A stretch of 64,000 bases of DNA from Lentilitoribacter sp. Alg239-R112 (lineage in GTDB: Bacteria > Pseudomonadota > Alphaproteobacteria > Rhizobiales > Rhizobiaceae), in the NCBI RefSeq assembly GCF_900537175.1, contig NZ_LS999833.1, forward strand, positions 1,488,001-1,552,000, read 5' to 3'. Shown piece by piece: positions 55,863 through 63,950 of the stretch. A program made the translations under genes and the position numbers. The notes beneath the pieces were generated by a model, which worked only from the letters and a program-made list of their open reading frames with translations, did not search any database and was not told the DNA's origin. Position 1 is the first letter of the stretch; each line of letters begins with the position of its first letter.

Positions 55863-57022
55863 TGTGTTGCTCCATATTGATCACTGCTTAAATTACTCAT
55901 CGGACGCGGCCGTTCGCATGAAGTCTTCATGATTTCATTGGACCCGGTTTTTGCTGATTTTAAGATCCCCTCCATAACCTCGCAAATATGCATGGCCAAA
56001 ACACCATTTGCGCGGTGAGGTGCGCCGGTTCTGAACGAGTGCGCAAGGTCAAGTAAACCCAAGCCACGGCAATCATCATTAAATCCAAAATTGTTCTCCG
56101 CAATCAACCAATTTTCCCGACCCGTCGGGCGGGGTTGGTGCGTCCAGCGAGAATTATTTTTGGTGCGGAACCAAACCTCACCACCAAAGATGTTTGCCCC
56201 ATGAACAGGGTCAGGATCAGGAATACAAATCGTTCCCTCCTCCCCATAAATTTCAAATCTAGGAGTCTCTGAATCCCAAACATCAAAACTCATGGTCATT
56301 GTACCGATCTCGCCGGACTGAAATTCCAGATTGGACAGAACATGAGTATCAACTTCAACATCCATCATCTCACCATATCTGGGGCCATTTTCGATCATAC
56401 GCTGATCAAATGTGCGTCGCGCCATTCCAGAAACACTTTTAATCGGCCCAAGTAGAAACACCATCGCGGTGAGATAATAAGGTCCCAAATCCAAGAGTGG
56501 ACCACCGCCAAGTTTATAATAAAAATCCGGGTTGGGATGATGACGCTCGACACCATGGGTTCCAACAAAAGCTGATACACCTGTTGGCTTGCCAATGACC
56601 CCTTGGTCGATCAACTCGCGACAGGTCTGCCAGCGACCGCCCAAAAATGTGTCCGGCGCATTCCCTACTAAAAGACTTTTCTCAGTGGCGAGATCTAGAA
56701 TTTTCTGGCCATCGGTTAAATCTGTTACAAAAGGTTTTTCAGAGTAAACATGCTTTCCGGCATGTAAGGCTGTTAAAGAAATTTCCGAATGCGCTGCAGG
56801 AATTGTTAAGTTCAAAACACATTCAATCTCATCATTTTCAAAAATCTCTTGCGGTGTCACAGCACTTGGAATTTGATACTTTTCAGCCTTTGCTTTTGCT
56901 TCTTCGATATCGAGCGCTGCGCAAGCGACAACATCCAACAACGGGAATCGTTGGCAATTTTTTAGATATATGTCGCTAATCCGGCCGCACCCAATCAATC
57001 CCACTTTGAATTGTCTAGTCAT
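55859..57022 (-). CDS. Gfo/Idh/MocA oxidoreductase B
   Basis: This 387-aa dehydrogenase has 'KVGLIGCGRISDIYLKNCQR', the EKP lysine motif 'SEKPFVTDLTDG' and the catalytic 'GGGPLLDLGPYYLTAMVFL' segment with Asp and Tyr. This pattern is shared with sugar and cyclitol dehydrogenases. It starts 9 bp after the citrate-synthase-like gene and overlaps the cupin-like gene. A role in oxidising or re-reducing a ring hydroxyl of the imported compound is likely. Confidence 0.85.
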   Translation of the reverse strand: MTRQFKVGLIGCGRISDIYLKNCQRFPLLDVVACAALDIEEAKAKAEKYQIPSAVTPQEIFENDEIECVLNLTIPAAHSEISLTALHAGKHVYSEKPFVTDLTDGQKILDLATEKSLLVGNAPDTFLGGRWQTCRELIDQGVIGKPTGVSAFVGTHGVERHHPNPDFYYKLGGGPLLDLGPYYLTAMVFLLGPIKSVSGMARRTFDQRMIENGPRYGEMMDVEVDTHVLSNLEFQSGEIGTMTMSFDVWDSETPRFEIYGEEGTICIPDPDPVHGANIFGGEVWFRTKNNSRWTHQPRPTGRENWLIAENNFGFNDDCRGLGLLDLAHSFRTGAPHRANGVLAMHICEVMEGILKSAKTGSNEIMKTSCERPRPMSNLSSDQYGATQ

Positions 57023-57031
57023 TTGGCCCTC

Positions 57032-57844
57032 TTATTCCTCTGGCTCATAGAGAGGTAAAAAATTCGTCGGCATCGGGCCCTTATTACGAGCACCTTGTTC
57101 CATTTGTTCCCATGCATGCGATAAAATACCGACGGATCGGGAAAGACAGAATAGTCCGCGTGATAATGGTGCTGGAAACCCAAGTTCACAAAATATCACG
57201 GCTGTTGCCCCATCAATGTTCATGGCAATCGGACGACCACCTCGGTCTTCTGCCAACTGGTTTTGTACGGCCTCACCGATGGCGGCAAACTTCCCATCAA
57301 CAGTACCTTCAGATGCAGCGTTCCTAACAAGTTCCATTAGCCGCGGAGCACGTGGATCAACAGGCTTATGAAACCTGTGGCCAAAACCGCTGACAATTTT
57401 TCCATGTTTTTCTTTCCAGTTAGCAAGCCCAACTTGGACGGCGCCTTTCAGTGAACCTGAACTCCCCATAAGCCGATCAATGTCATAGTAGAGCTCTGCA
57501 CATTGTTCACCCGCCCCACCATGCACATCGCCAAGCATATTCACGCCCGTCGCCATTGCATTGTTGAGCCCAATACCACATGTAATTGCCATACGTGATG
57601 CAGCGATTGAGGGTGCTTGCGGGCCGTGATCTACACCTGCTACCAATGCTGCTTCAAATAGCTGAGCCTGCTTTTCATCAGGAAGCTGACCTCGTGTCAT
57701 CATCCAAATCATTTGAGGGAATGTGATATTTCCAATCAAGTCCTGAATCGGCTCGCCCCTAAAGGCAATTTGACCGGGCTTCATGTCAATTATCGATGTA
57801 CGCCACCATTTTCGAATGGATGCCGCGTCTGCACTTTCCGTCAT
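57032..57844 (-). CDS. Short citrate-synthase-fold protein (citryl-CoA lyase-like)
   Basis: This protein is only 270 aa, versus about 430 for citrate synthase, but it keeps the catalytic residues of the fold: His108 in 'GDVHGGAGEQ', His156 in 'GFGHRFHKPVDPRAPRL' and Asp211 in 'MNIDGATAVIFCELGFP'. 'VDHGPQAPS' at residues 71-79 is typical of the short group named citryl-CoA lyase. It should condense or cleave an acyl-CoA with an oxoacid. It lies between the QuiC1-like fusion (ATGA overlap) and Gfo/Idh B, so it belongs to the pathway rather than to the TCA cycle. Confidence 0.82.
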   Translation of the reverse strand: MTESADAASIRKWWRTSIIDMKPGQIAFRGEPIQDLIGNITFPQMIWMMTRGQLPDEKQAQLFEAALVAGVDHGPQAPSIAASRMAITCGIGLNNAMATGVNMLGDVHGGAGEQCAELYYDIDRLMGSSGSLKGAVQVGLANWKEKHGKIVSGFGHRFHKPVDPRAPRLMELVRNAASEGTVDGKFAAIGEAVQNQLAEDRGGRPIAMNIDGATAVIFCELGFPAPLSRGLFCLSRSVGILSHAWEQMEQGARNKGPMPTNFLPLYEPEE

Positions 57845-59733
57845 GTTGTTGCTGCCTTTTGATTGAGCTTGATTTGTGCTTGGGCCGCAAGGCGAATAGG
57901 TGCATTTTCCGCACCATATCCATCATACCGATTTCGTCGTTCCACGACCTCAAAGAACAAACCACTAAATATAGACTGACTGTAAATTTGAAAATATTCG
58001 CCGTCGTCATGTCGAGAATACAGGATATTACCCGCCTGCAATTGTTGAACGAGTTCCGCTGACAAGCCTAATTCATTTTGAAGGTTCGAATAGTAGTTAG
58101 GCGATATTTCAAGGCGTTGAAAATCTGCTTCTGCCAACAGGTTCGATGTTTCAAAGATATCATCTGTCAGAAATGCTATATGCTGAACACCGGCCCCTAC
58201 ACTATCTGTCAAAAAGTTTCCCCCAATTGTGTTGCTTCCTGCAACTCCATTGAGATTTAATCGAACTTCACCCTCAGGACTGCGAATGGCCTGACTTGCT
58301 ACAATGCCTGAGGGGTCAACAACATCGACAATTGATGTTTTTTCCATCTCGAAGGTTGTTGTATAGTAAAGTAACCAACTCTGCATTTCATCGTATCTCA
58401 TTGTCTGCGCAACATGATCGATACGTCTCAGGCCTGCTGGTTGTTTTACATCTTCAATTACGGTTGGTTCAAATTCAATATCCCAGACGTGATGTAGGTC
58501 AGATTTTTCATCTATGAAATGAACGACGTTACCCCCCACGCCTTTAATCGCTGGAATATTTAATTCACCTGTTCCCAATGCTTGCGAAAACTCTGGCGAC
58601 CCAAGCGTCATAGCCCTTTCGACGGTTTTTCCAGCATCCTGTACTCGCAAGCCCATATCGCAGACAGTAGCGCCGTGTTTATCAAATGCTTGCCGCGCGT
58701 ATCCCTCCTTATCCGAATTGACGACTATATTGATCGAACCCTGCCGCCACAGCTCAACGGACTTCGTGAGATGGTGACGTTCTTTTCTAAAACGTAGCGA
58801 TGTAAGAAGACTTATAAGAGTGTCTCGACTTTCACTATCGACAGCAAACTCTATAAATTCAAAACCGGATGCATAAACACGTTCCGCCAGTCGGGGAATA
58901 TTAAAGTTCGCATTAGGTGTATTTGATCTAACGTCATCTAATACGTTGACAAGTGCGCGAAAGGCATCTGTTGCAACAGTCGTACCATTATCAAACGAAC
59001 GCCGACTACCAACATCACTCGAAGACCAATTACCCGTATATCCACAATTGACGAGAAGGCGTACCAGTCCTGAAATATTAAGGTTTCCTTGGCCTGGTAA
59101 TACACCAAATTGATTACTCAAAATTGGTAAATCGTTATTGGTTCTGAGCATGTCAGACAATTGGACATGAAACACATATTTGCCATCAACTTCTCTAATT
59201 CGCGCGGGTCGGGAGCCATCACCTAGCGTTAGGCGGGAATTAATACATAAGCCCAAATTAGGATGGTCTATCTGCTTGATCATCTCATAAGCCTGCAGCT
59301 CTGTTGTAATATGGGCCGCCCATGGTAAAGCTAGATATGCAATTCTGACATCCTTTTTTTGCGCACGAGAAGCAAGTTCATACAGGTCAGATACAATATC
59401 CTCACTACGGCCCGATGCATGTTGATCGCAATTGGAGCAAACCAGAAGAAGTCTGGTATCTAGAGCGCGCATCAGATCAAGTTTCTGTTCTAAGCGATCA
59501 AAAGCATGTGTTTTTGCTTCGCCAGAAAACCCTTCAAGGTCCATAAAGGGTTGAAGCAGCTGAATGTTTAAGCCTCTATCTTTGGCAAGTGCTGCAACAT
59601 CCCCTGCTGAGCCATTAAACCCGATGAAGTCATATTCATTTAATTCAACGTTTTGAAAACCTGCATCAGCGATTTTATCGAACTTGCTTATCAAATCACC
59701 CGATACAGTCGTCGTTGCAATCGCGATACTCAT
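57841..59733 (-). CDS. QuiC1-like TIM-barrel/HPPD fusion with degenerate N-half
   Basis: This 630-aa protein matches bifunctional 3-dehydroshikimate dehydratase/HPPD-like fusions. The N-terminal barrel (1-270) has lost metal ligands. Where DSD has Glu in 'YEALAWG', this protein has Leu135 ('YLALPWA'). Asp in 'LDSFH' is Asn165 ('INSRL'). The final Glu is near Ser238, although Asp240 is adjacent. Only Gln191 remains. In the C-half (290-610) the iron facial triad is intact: His440 in 'RRIDHVAQ', His518 in 'GVQHIAF' and Glu595 in 'GLFFEVVERR'. The start ATG 59733 overlaps the TRAP stop as ATGA. Longer in-frame starts would overlap TRAP. Confidence 0.85.
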   Translation of the reverse strand: MSIAIATTTVSGDLISKFDKIADAGFQNVELNEYDFIGFNGSAGDVAALAKDRGLNIQLLQPFMDLEGFSGEAKTHAFDRLEQKLDLMRALDTRLLLVCSNCDQHASGRSEDIVSDLYELASRAQKKDVRIAYLALPWAAHITTELQAYEMIKQIDHPNLGLCINSRLTLGDGSRPARIREVDGKYVFHVQLSDMLRTNNDLPILSNQFGVLPGQGNLNISGLVRLLVNCGYTGNWSSSDVGSRRSFDNGTTVATDAFRALVNVLDDVRSNTPNANFNIPRLAERVYASGFEFIEFAVDSESRDTLISLLTSLRFRKERHHLTKSVELWRQGSINIVVNSDKEGYARQAFDKHGATVCDMGLRVQDAGKTVERAMTLGSPEFSQALGTGELNIPAIKGVGGNVVHFIDEKSDLHHVWDIEFEPTVIEDVKQPAGLRRIDHVAQTMRYDEMQSWLLYYTTTFEMEKTSIVDVVDPSGIVASQAIRSPEGEVRLNLNGVAGSNTIGGNFLTDSVGAGVQHIAFLTDDIFETSNLLAEADFQRLEISPNYYSNLQNELGLSAELVQQLQAGNILYSRHDDGEYFQIYSQSIFSGLFFEVVERRNRYDGYGAENAPIRLAAQAQIKLNQKAATT

Positions 59734-61025
59734 CCAAGATACCCAAATACACGTGGTAGCCACAACACCAAATCTGGAAAGAGCAACATAACCAAAAGAG
59801 CAGCTACTAAGACCGCTAGGAATGCCCAAATTTCAGCAATAATCTCCCGTAATGGAATGTCTGACACAGCATTTATCACAAAGAGTAATATGCCATATGG
59901 CGGAGTGATTAATCCGATCATAGAGTTAACAACGACCAACACGCCAAAGTGCACCAGATCGATACCGAGCGCTGTGCACGTTGGGATGAACAATGGAACA
60001 ATGACCAAGATGATTGTCGTCGCATCCAACACGCACCCTAATAACAGAATTAGGATATTTACTGCGATCAGGAAGACAACCGGACTTACGTCTGATCCTT
60101 CCAATAAAGCTGAAATAGCTTGTGGAATTTGTTCAGAGATAACGATGAAATTCAGAATAAATGCACCGCCGATAACGACACCAACCGAAGCAGAGGAACG
60201 AGCACTATCCACAAAGACACGATAAAGTCCTTGCAACGAAATCGCTCGGTAGAAAATTGCAGCAAGCATAAGCGCATAAAACGCCGCAACTGCCGCAGCC
60301 TCGGTCGGTGTCGTCACGCCCCCATATATTCCGTAAAGTAGAATCGCAGGCATAAGTAACGCGGGAAATGCATTTGCCGTTTTTCGCGGCAATTCCCGCA
60401 ATGGCACTGGCTCTTCGATAACAAAACCACGCTTGCCAGCAAGATAATAATTCATTGCCATTAACACTAGCCCCATAAGTATGCCGGGCAAAATACCAGC
60501 CAGAAATAGCGAACCAATTGAGGCTTTTGAAACAAGGGCATAAAGAACCATGGGAATGGATGGTGGAATGATTGGGCCGATAGTAGCCGAGGCCGCCGTT
60601 ATCGCTGCGGCATATCCGCGGCTATAACGACCATCTTTGGTCATCATCTCAATAATGATTTTTCCGATACCGGCTGCATCTGCAACAGCGGACCCCGACA
60701 TGCCTGAAAATATGAGTGATGCCACCACGTTAACATGGCCTAAACCGCCTTTGAAGCGACCAACTGCAGCAACACAAAAATTGAGTAATCGATCCGTAAT
60801 TGATCCGGCATTCATGATGTTTGCGGCAACGATGAACAACGGGACGGCCAGCAATATGGTACTTGTATAAAAACCTTGCAGTATTTTCTCACCTGCAAGC
60901 GCCACATCAAGTCCCGCAACACCAAGATACATGACCGATGCAAGTAGTATTGAATACCCGATGGGAGCGCCGATACCGGCGAGCAAGAACAGAGTAAGAA
61001 GGCATGATGCTAGTTCGATACTCAT
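59730..61025 (-). CDS. TRAP transporter large permease (DctM type)
   Basis: This 431-aa membrane protein is the transport subunit of a TRAP system, using an ion gradient to import carboxylates or sugar acids. About 11-12 helices are visible. Family marks include 'TTILLAVPLFIVAANIM', 'VVASLIFSGMSGSAVADAAG' and 'SATIGPIIPPSIPMVLYAL'. Its end overlaps the QuiC1-like gene and its start overlaps the small permease by 4 bp. TRAP systems usually take up acidic or polyhydroxylated compounds. Confidence 0.93.
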   Translation of the reverse strand: MSIELASCLLTLFLLAGIGAPIGYSILLASVMYLGVAGLDVALAGEKILQGFYTSTILLAVPLFIVAANIMNAGSITDRLLNFCVAAVGRFKGGLGHVNVVASLIFSGMSGSAVADAAGIGKIIIEMMTKDGRYSRGYAAAITAASATIGPIIPPSIPMVLYALVSKASIGSLFLAGILPGILMGLVLMAMNYYLAGKRGFVIEEPVPLRELPRKTANAFPALLMPAILLYGIYGGVTTPTEAAAVAAFYALMLAAIFYRAISLQGLYRVFVDSARSSASVGVVIGGAFILNFIVISEQIPQAISALLEGSDVSPVVFLIAVNILILLLGCVLDATTIILVIVPLFIPTCTALGIDLVHFGVLVVVNSMIGLITPPYGILLFVINAVSDIPLREIIAEIWAFLAVLVAALLVMLLFPDLVLWLPRVFGYLG

Positions 61026-61579
61026 AACGCATCCCCGCCTTTGTCGCTGTCAAGTTGAGCAGCATCCACTGCCAATTCAAGTTCAGTTTTGGGTGGTCCA
61101 TTGCGAAGAATGTTTATAAAACTCCATACATATCGCACGATGACCGCGAGCATGAAAATCGCGTAAATCGAGAACACATCCCGGAGAGGAATTTTGGCAT
61201 CTGTGAAAGGATTCCGCACCGTAGATGTTTTACGGATTTTCATCCAATCAATGTAATCCCAAGTCGGCAGAAACGAATACAGCATGCCAATGGCGATGGC
61301 AGCCGCTGCTATCAATGCGAGAACTTTGCGAACTCTAAGAGGCGATGCTAGATATATGATATCAAATTTTACATGGTCTTGTTCGTTGACTATAAATGCG
61401 CAGCTAAAAAAGATCACCCACACCCACAAGATACCAATAAGCTCTAATGTCCATCCTGCAGGGGTGAAGAAATAGCGCAGAACGATTTGCAATAAAAACG
61501 TGACAAAGATTGCTGCCAGCATGCCGCCAGCAATCGCTTCGGCCAAACGGGAGAATGTTTTAATCAAAGATTGCATCAC
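61022..61579 (-). CDS. TRAP transporter small permease (DctQ type)
   Basis: This 185-aa protein has four hydrophobic helices and the DctQ pattern: 'EAIAGGMLAAIFVTFLLQIV', 'LELIGILWVWVIFFSCAFI' and 'VKFDIIYLASPLRVRK'. It assists the large permease and binding protein. Two adjacent ATGs begin the gene. A charged C-terminal tail follows the last helix. It is 23 bp after the binding-protein gene, without an intervening hairpin. Confidence 0.9.
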   Translation of the reverse strand: MMQSLIKTFSRLAEAIAGGMLAAIFVTFLLQIVLRYFFTPAGWTLELIGILWVWVIFFSCAFIVNEQDHVKFDIIYLASPLRVRKVLALIAAAAIAIGMLYSFLPTWDYIDWMKIRKTSTVRNPFTDAKIPLRDVFSIYAIFMLAVIVRYVWSFINILRNGPPKTELELAVDAAQLDSDKGGDAL

Positions 61580-61602
61580 TATTCTCCCCTCCGGATTACG
61601 GC

Positions 61603-62613
61603 TTAGTTACCAAGCGCGTTGATCTGATCAAGAACACCTTCAGGCCATGTGGCAGCGAACTCGCTGTCGAGATACATAGACTGAACTTGATTGCGGAATG
61701 CAGCCAGGTCAGGCTCGTAGACAGACATGCCCTGCTCTTCTAGAAATGCAACAAGCTCGCCCTCTAGTTTCAACTGCTTTTGGCGACCAGATTCTGCAGC
61801 AGCATCTGCCGCTGCTTGTACTTTTGCCTGCTGATCGGCTGACATCTTGTCCCACGTCGCTTTTGAGATCGCGATGTAGTTAAGGTCAACAAGGTGAGAT
61901 GTTAGAATGATCTGATTTGTCACCTCAAAAAACTTCGCATCCACTACAGTCGGCAGCGGGTTATCTTGCCCATCTACAGAACCAGTTGAAAGCGCTGTAT
62001 ATACTTCCGAGAATGCCATAGGTGTTGGCGCGGCACCCAGTGCTTTGCCCAAGAACTGCCAAGCATCTGTGCCAGGCATACGCAAGTTAACACCTGCAAG
62101 ATCCGCCGGGGTGTTGACAGTCAATTCATCTTTGCTTTGACGCAAGTTTACCTGACGACGGCCAAGATACATTACTGACAGAAGCTTTACACCAAGCTCG
62201 TCTTCGACTTTCGCTTTGAAAGTATCCATCAAAGGATCGTTGAACACTGCCACCTGGTGAGCTGCATCTTGATGCACATACCCGGCTGTAAAAATTGAGA
62301 ACTCTGGAAAGAACTGTGCGAGTTCTTGCGCAGATGTGATCGACATTTCCAGATTGCCCCGGCTGATCGCATCAAGCTCAGTTCCTTGCGCAAAAATGGT
62401 ACCGTTATAGCTCGGCTCGTAGCTGGCAAAATCTGCCACTGCAGGTGCAAACACCTCAGCCATTGCTATTGAACGCTGATCAGTCTCCGAACCAGATGTT
62501 GCCATACGCAATTGAATTTTGTCCATTGCAAATGCAGATGCGGCAGAACCAACGACGATGCCCGTTGCCACAATCGCTGAAAGCACGTTTCTACGTGTGA
62601 ATTCGATTTTCAT
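61603..62613 (-). CDS. TRAP solute-binding protein (DctP type)
   Basis: This 336-aa DctP-family binding protein has a signal sequence starting 'IEFTRRNVLSAIVATGIVVG', where the Arg-Arg could support Tat export, and cleavage likely near 'ASAFA'. Motifs are 'LRMATSGSETDQRS' and the ligand-binding 'DLAGVNLRMPGTDAW', in which the Arg that pairs with a carboxylate should lie, then 'FSEVYTALSTGSVDGQDNPL'. A carboxylate-bearing substrate is therefore likely. The promoter region upstream has a perfect 19-bp palindrome. Confidence 0.91.
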   Translation of the reverse strand: MKIEFTRRNVLSAIVATGIVVGSAASAFAMDKIQLRMATSGSETDQRSIAMAEVFAPAVADFASYEPSYNGTIFAQGTELDAISRGNLEMSITSAQELAQFFPEFSIFTAGYVHQDAAHQVAVFNDPLMDTFKAKVEDELGVKLLSVMYLGRRQVNLRQSKDELTVNTPADLAGVNLRMPGTDAWQFLGKALGAAPTPMAFSEVYTALSTGSVDGQDNPLPTVVDAKFFEVTNQIILTSHLVDLNYIAISKATWDKMSADQQAKVQAAADAAAESGRQKQLKLEGELVAFLEEQGMSVYEPDLAAFRNQVQSMYLDSEFAATWPEGVLDQINALGN

Positions 62614-62696
62614 TTTATTCCTCCGAAATGAATAGATAAGTGAATTTATCTAAGGCAAAACTATATCTTATTTTTCCATTAATGCAATATATTATC

Positions 62697-62715
62697 AATA
62701 ATATCTGATATTATT
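62697..62715. promoter_or_regulatory. Palindromic operator before the TRAP operon
   Basis: AATAATATCTGATATTATT is a perfect 19-bp palindrome about a central T. Its core ATATCTGATAT (62701-62711) is the exact complement of the 11-mer found at 27337-27347 and 53947-53957. It lies 84 bp upstream of the TRAP binding-protein start and 19 bp past the Gfo/Idh C stop. Confidence 0.82.
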
Positions 62716-62733
62716 ATTTGTATCATAGGATAT

Positions 62734-63834
62734 TCATGCAGTAACTGCGTGAACTGATGTGACATCATCTGGATTGTGTAATTCCGCAAAATCATTAATT
62801 TTAATAAGAGAATTAGATTGAGCAGCTTCACCAATTGCCTCCACAACACGGAGGGTTTTCAGTCCTTCAAGACCAGTCACCAGCGGAGCTTCCTCTCCTA
62901 AAACAACCTTTGCAAAATGTATAATTTGATTATCGAGGGGATCGGATGCTTCTCTTGGAATAGATGTAGCTGTAATTGGTGACCACCAGTCTCGCTCTGT
63001 ACCGTGCTTCCAGATCGTTAAATCAGGTACAGACAATGACCCATGAGAACCGCCAATTTTATAACAACTTTGAGAGGTTTTCGGATAGATCGGATACTCA
63101 CCAGAAGTTAGTTCCCAACTCCACGGAGCCACAATAGAATCCGATACGGTAACCGTGCCTACTGCACCATTTTCAAAACTCAGAAGTACCGATGCGACAT
63201 CTTCATTTTCAAACCCCCTTTGTGATGGAGCTGATTGGGCCTGAACTGTTGAAATCTCCCCGCAAAGATATCTAATCAAATCAATATCATGAACGAGATT
63301 AACAGAAATTGGCCCTGCACCTTTGTGTTTACGCCAAGGAGCCTGGTCAAAGTAATGATCTGGTTTATAGAACCAACAATTCGCATGCACCGCCCGGACA
63401 TTGCCTATCTCTCCGTCGGATATAATTTCGGCCGCCTTTTTGATAAGCGGATTGTGTCTTCTATGGTGACCCACAAGCAGCGGCACCTGCTTCTCCATGG
63501 CAAATTTAACAAGGTTTTCAGCTTCTACAGACGATACAGCTAGAGGCTTTTCGATGAGGGCAGCACAGCCATTTGAAATTATTTCAAGACCCAGTTCAAC
63601 ATGACTTGGTGTAGGCGTTGCTACAATTACGCCGTCTGGCTTCGATAGAGCAAATAGGTCGGCAAGACTAGCAAAGCATGGCACGCCATACTCGTCGTAA
63701 ATATCTTCTGAGGTTAGGTTAGGTTCAACAATGCCGGTTAACCGAACACCTTTAAGCCTCTTAATTGCATCAGCATGACGCCTACCAACTAAGCCTAGCC
63801 CAACAACAACCAAATTAACAACGTCACCCATCAA
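62734..63834 (-). CDS. Gfo/Idh/MocA oxidoreductase C
   Basis: This 366-aa dehydrogenase has 'VVVGLGLVGRRHADAIKRLK', the EKP lysine motif 'IEKPLAVSSVEAEN' and catalytic residues in 'GPISVNLVHDIDLIRYLCG' (His and Asp), a variant like that of scyllo-inositol or myo-inositol dehydrogenase relatives. It is the most upstream gene of the cluster, separated from the TRAP operon by 120 bp that contain an operator. Two adjacent in-frame ATGs occur at 63834. Confidence 0.86.
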   Translation of the reverse strand: MMGDVVNLVVVGLGLVGRRHADAIKRLKGVRLTGIVEPNLTSEDIYDEYGVPCFASLADLFALSKPDGVIVATPTPSHVELGLEIISNGCAALIEKPLAVSSVEAENLVKFAMEKQVPLLVGHHRRHNPLIKKAAEIISDGEIGNVRAVHANCWFYKPDHYFDQAPWRKHKGAGPISVNLVHDIDLIRYLCGEISTVQAQSAPSQRGFENEDVASVLLSFENGAVGTVTVSDSIVAPWSWELTSGEYPIYPKTSQSCYKIGGSHGSLSVPDLTIWKHGTERDWWSPITATSIPREASDPLDNQIIHFAKVVLGEEAPLVTGLEGLKTLRVVEAIGEAAQSNSLIKINDFAELHNPDDVTSVHAVTA

Positions 63835-63914
63835 ACAAACCCAATCCTTTTAATCCGCCATTGGCGTAGATATTCAATTTCAACTTCCTTACCACTAATA
63901 ACTTATATTAACAA

Positions 63915-63950
63915 TAATATATGATATTTTTTAAATAATCAGATTTATTA
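63915..63950. promoter_or_regulatory. Operator-like sites before Gfo/Idh C
   Basis: ATATATGATAT (63918-63928) differs by one base from the 11-mer of regions 2 and 4. AAATAATCAGATTTATT (63934-63950) is a second imperfect dyad about a central A. They lie 84-116 bp upstream of the Gfo/Idh C start. The gene beyond the window edge, if divergent, could share them. Confidence 0.55.

Noticed and set aside
59734..59829. Longer start of the QuiC1-like fusion (662 aa).
   Set aside because: The extra residues are the shadow of the TRAP permease C-terminus. The ATG at 59733 gives the family's usual start and an ATGA overlap.
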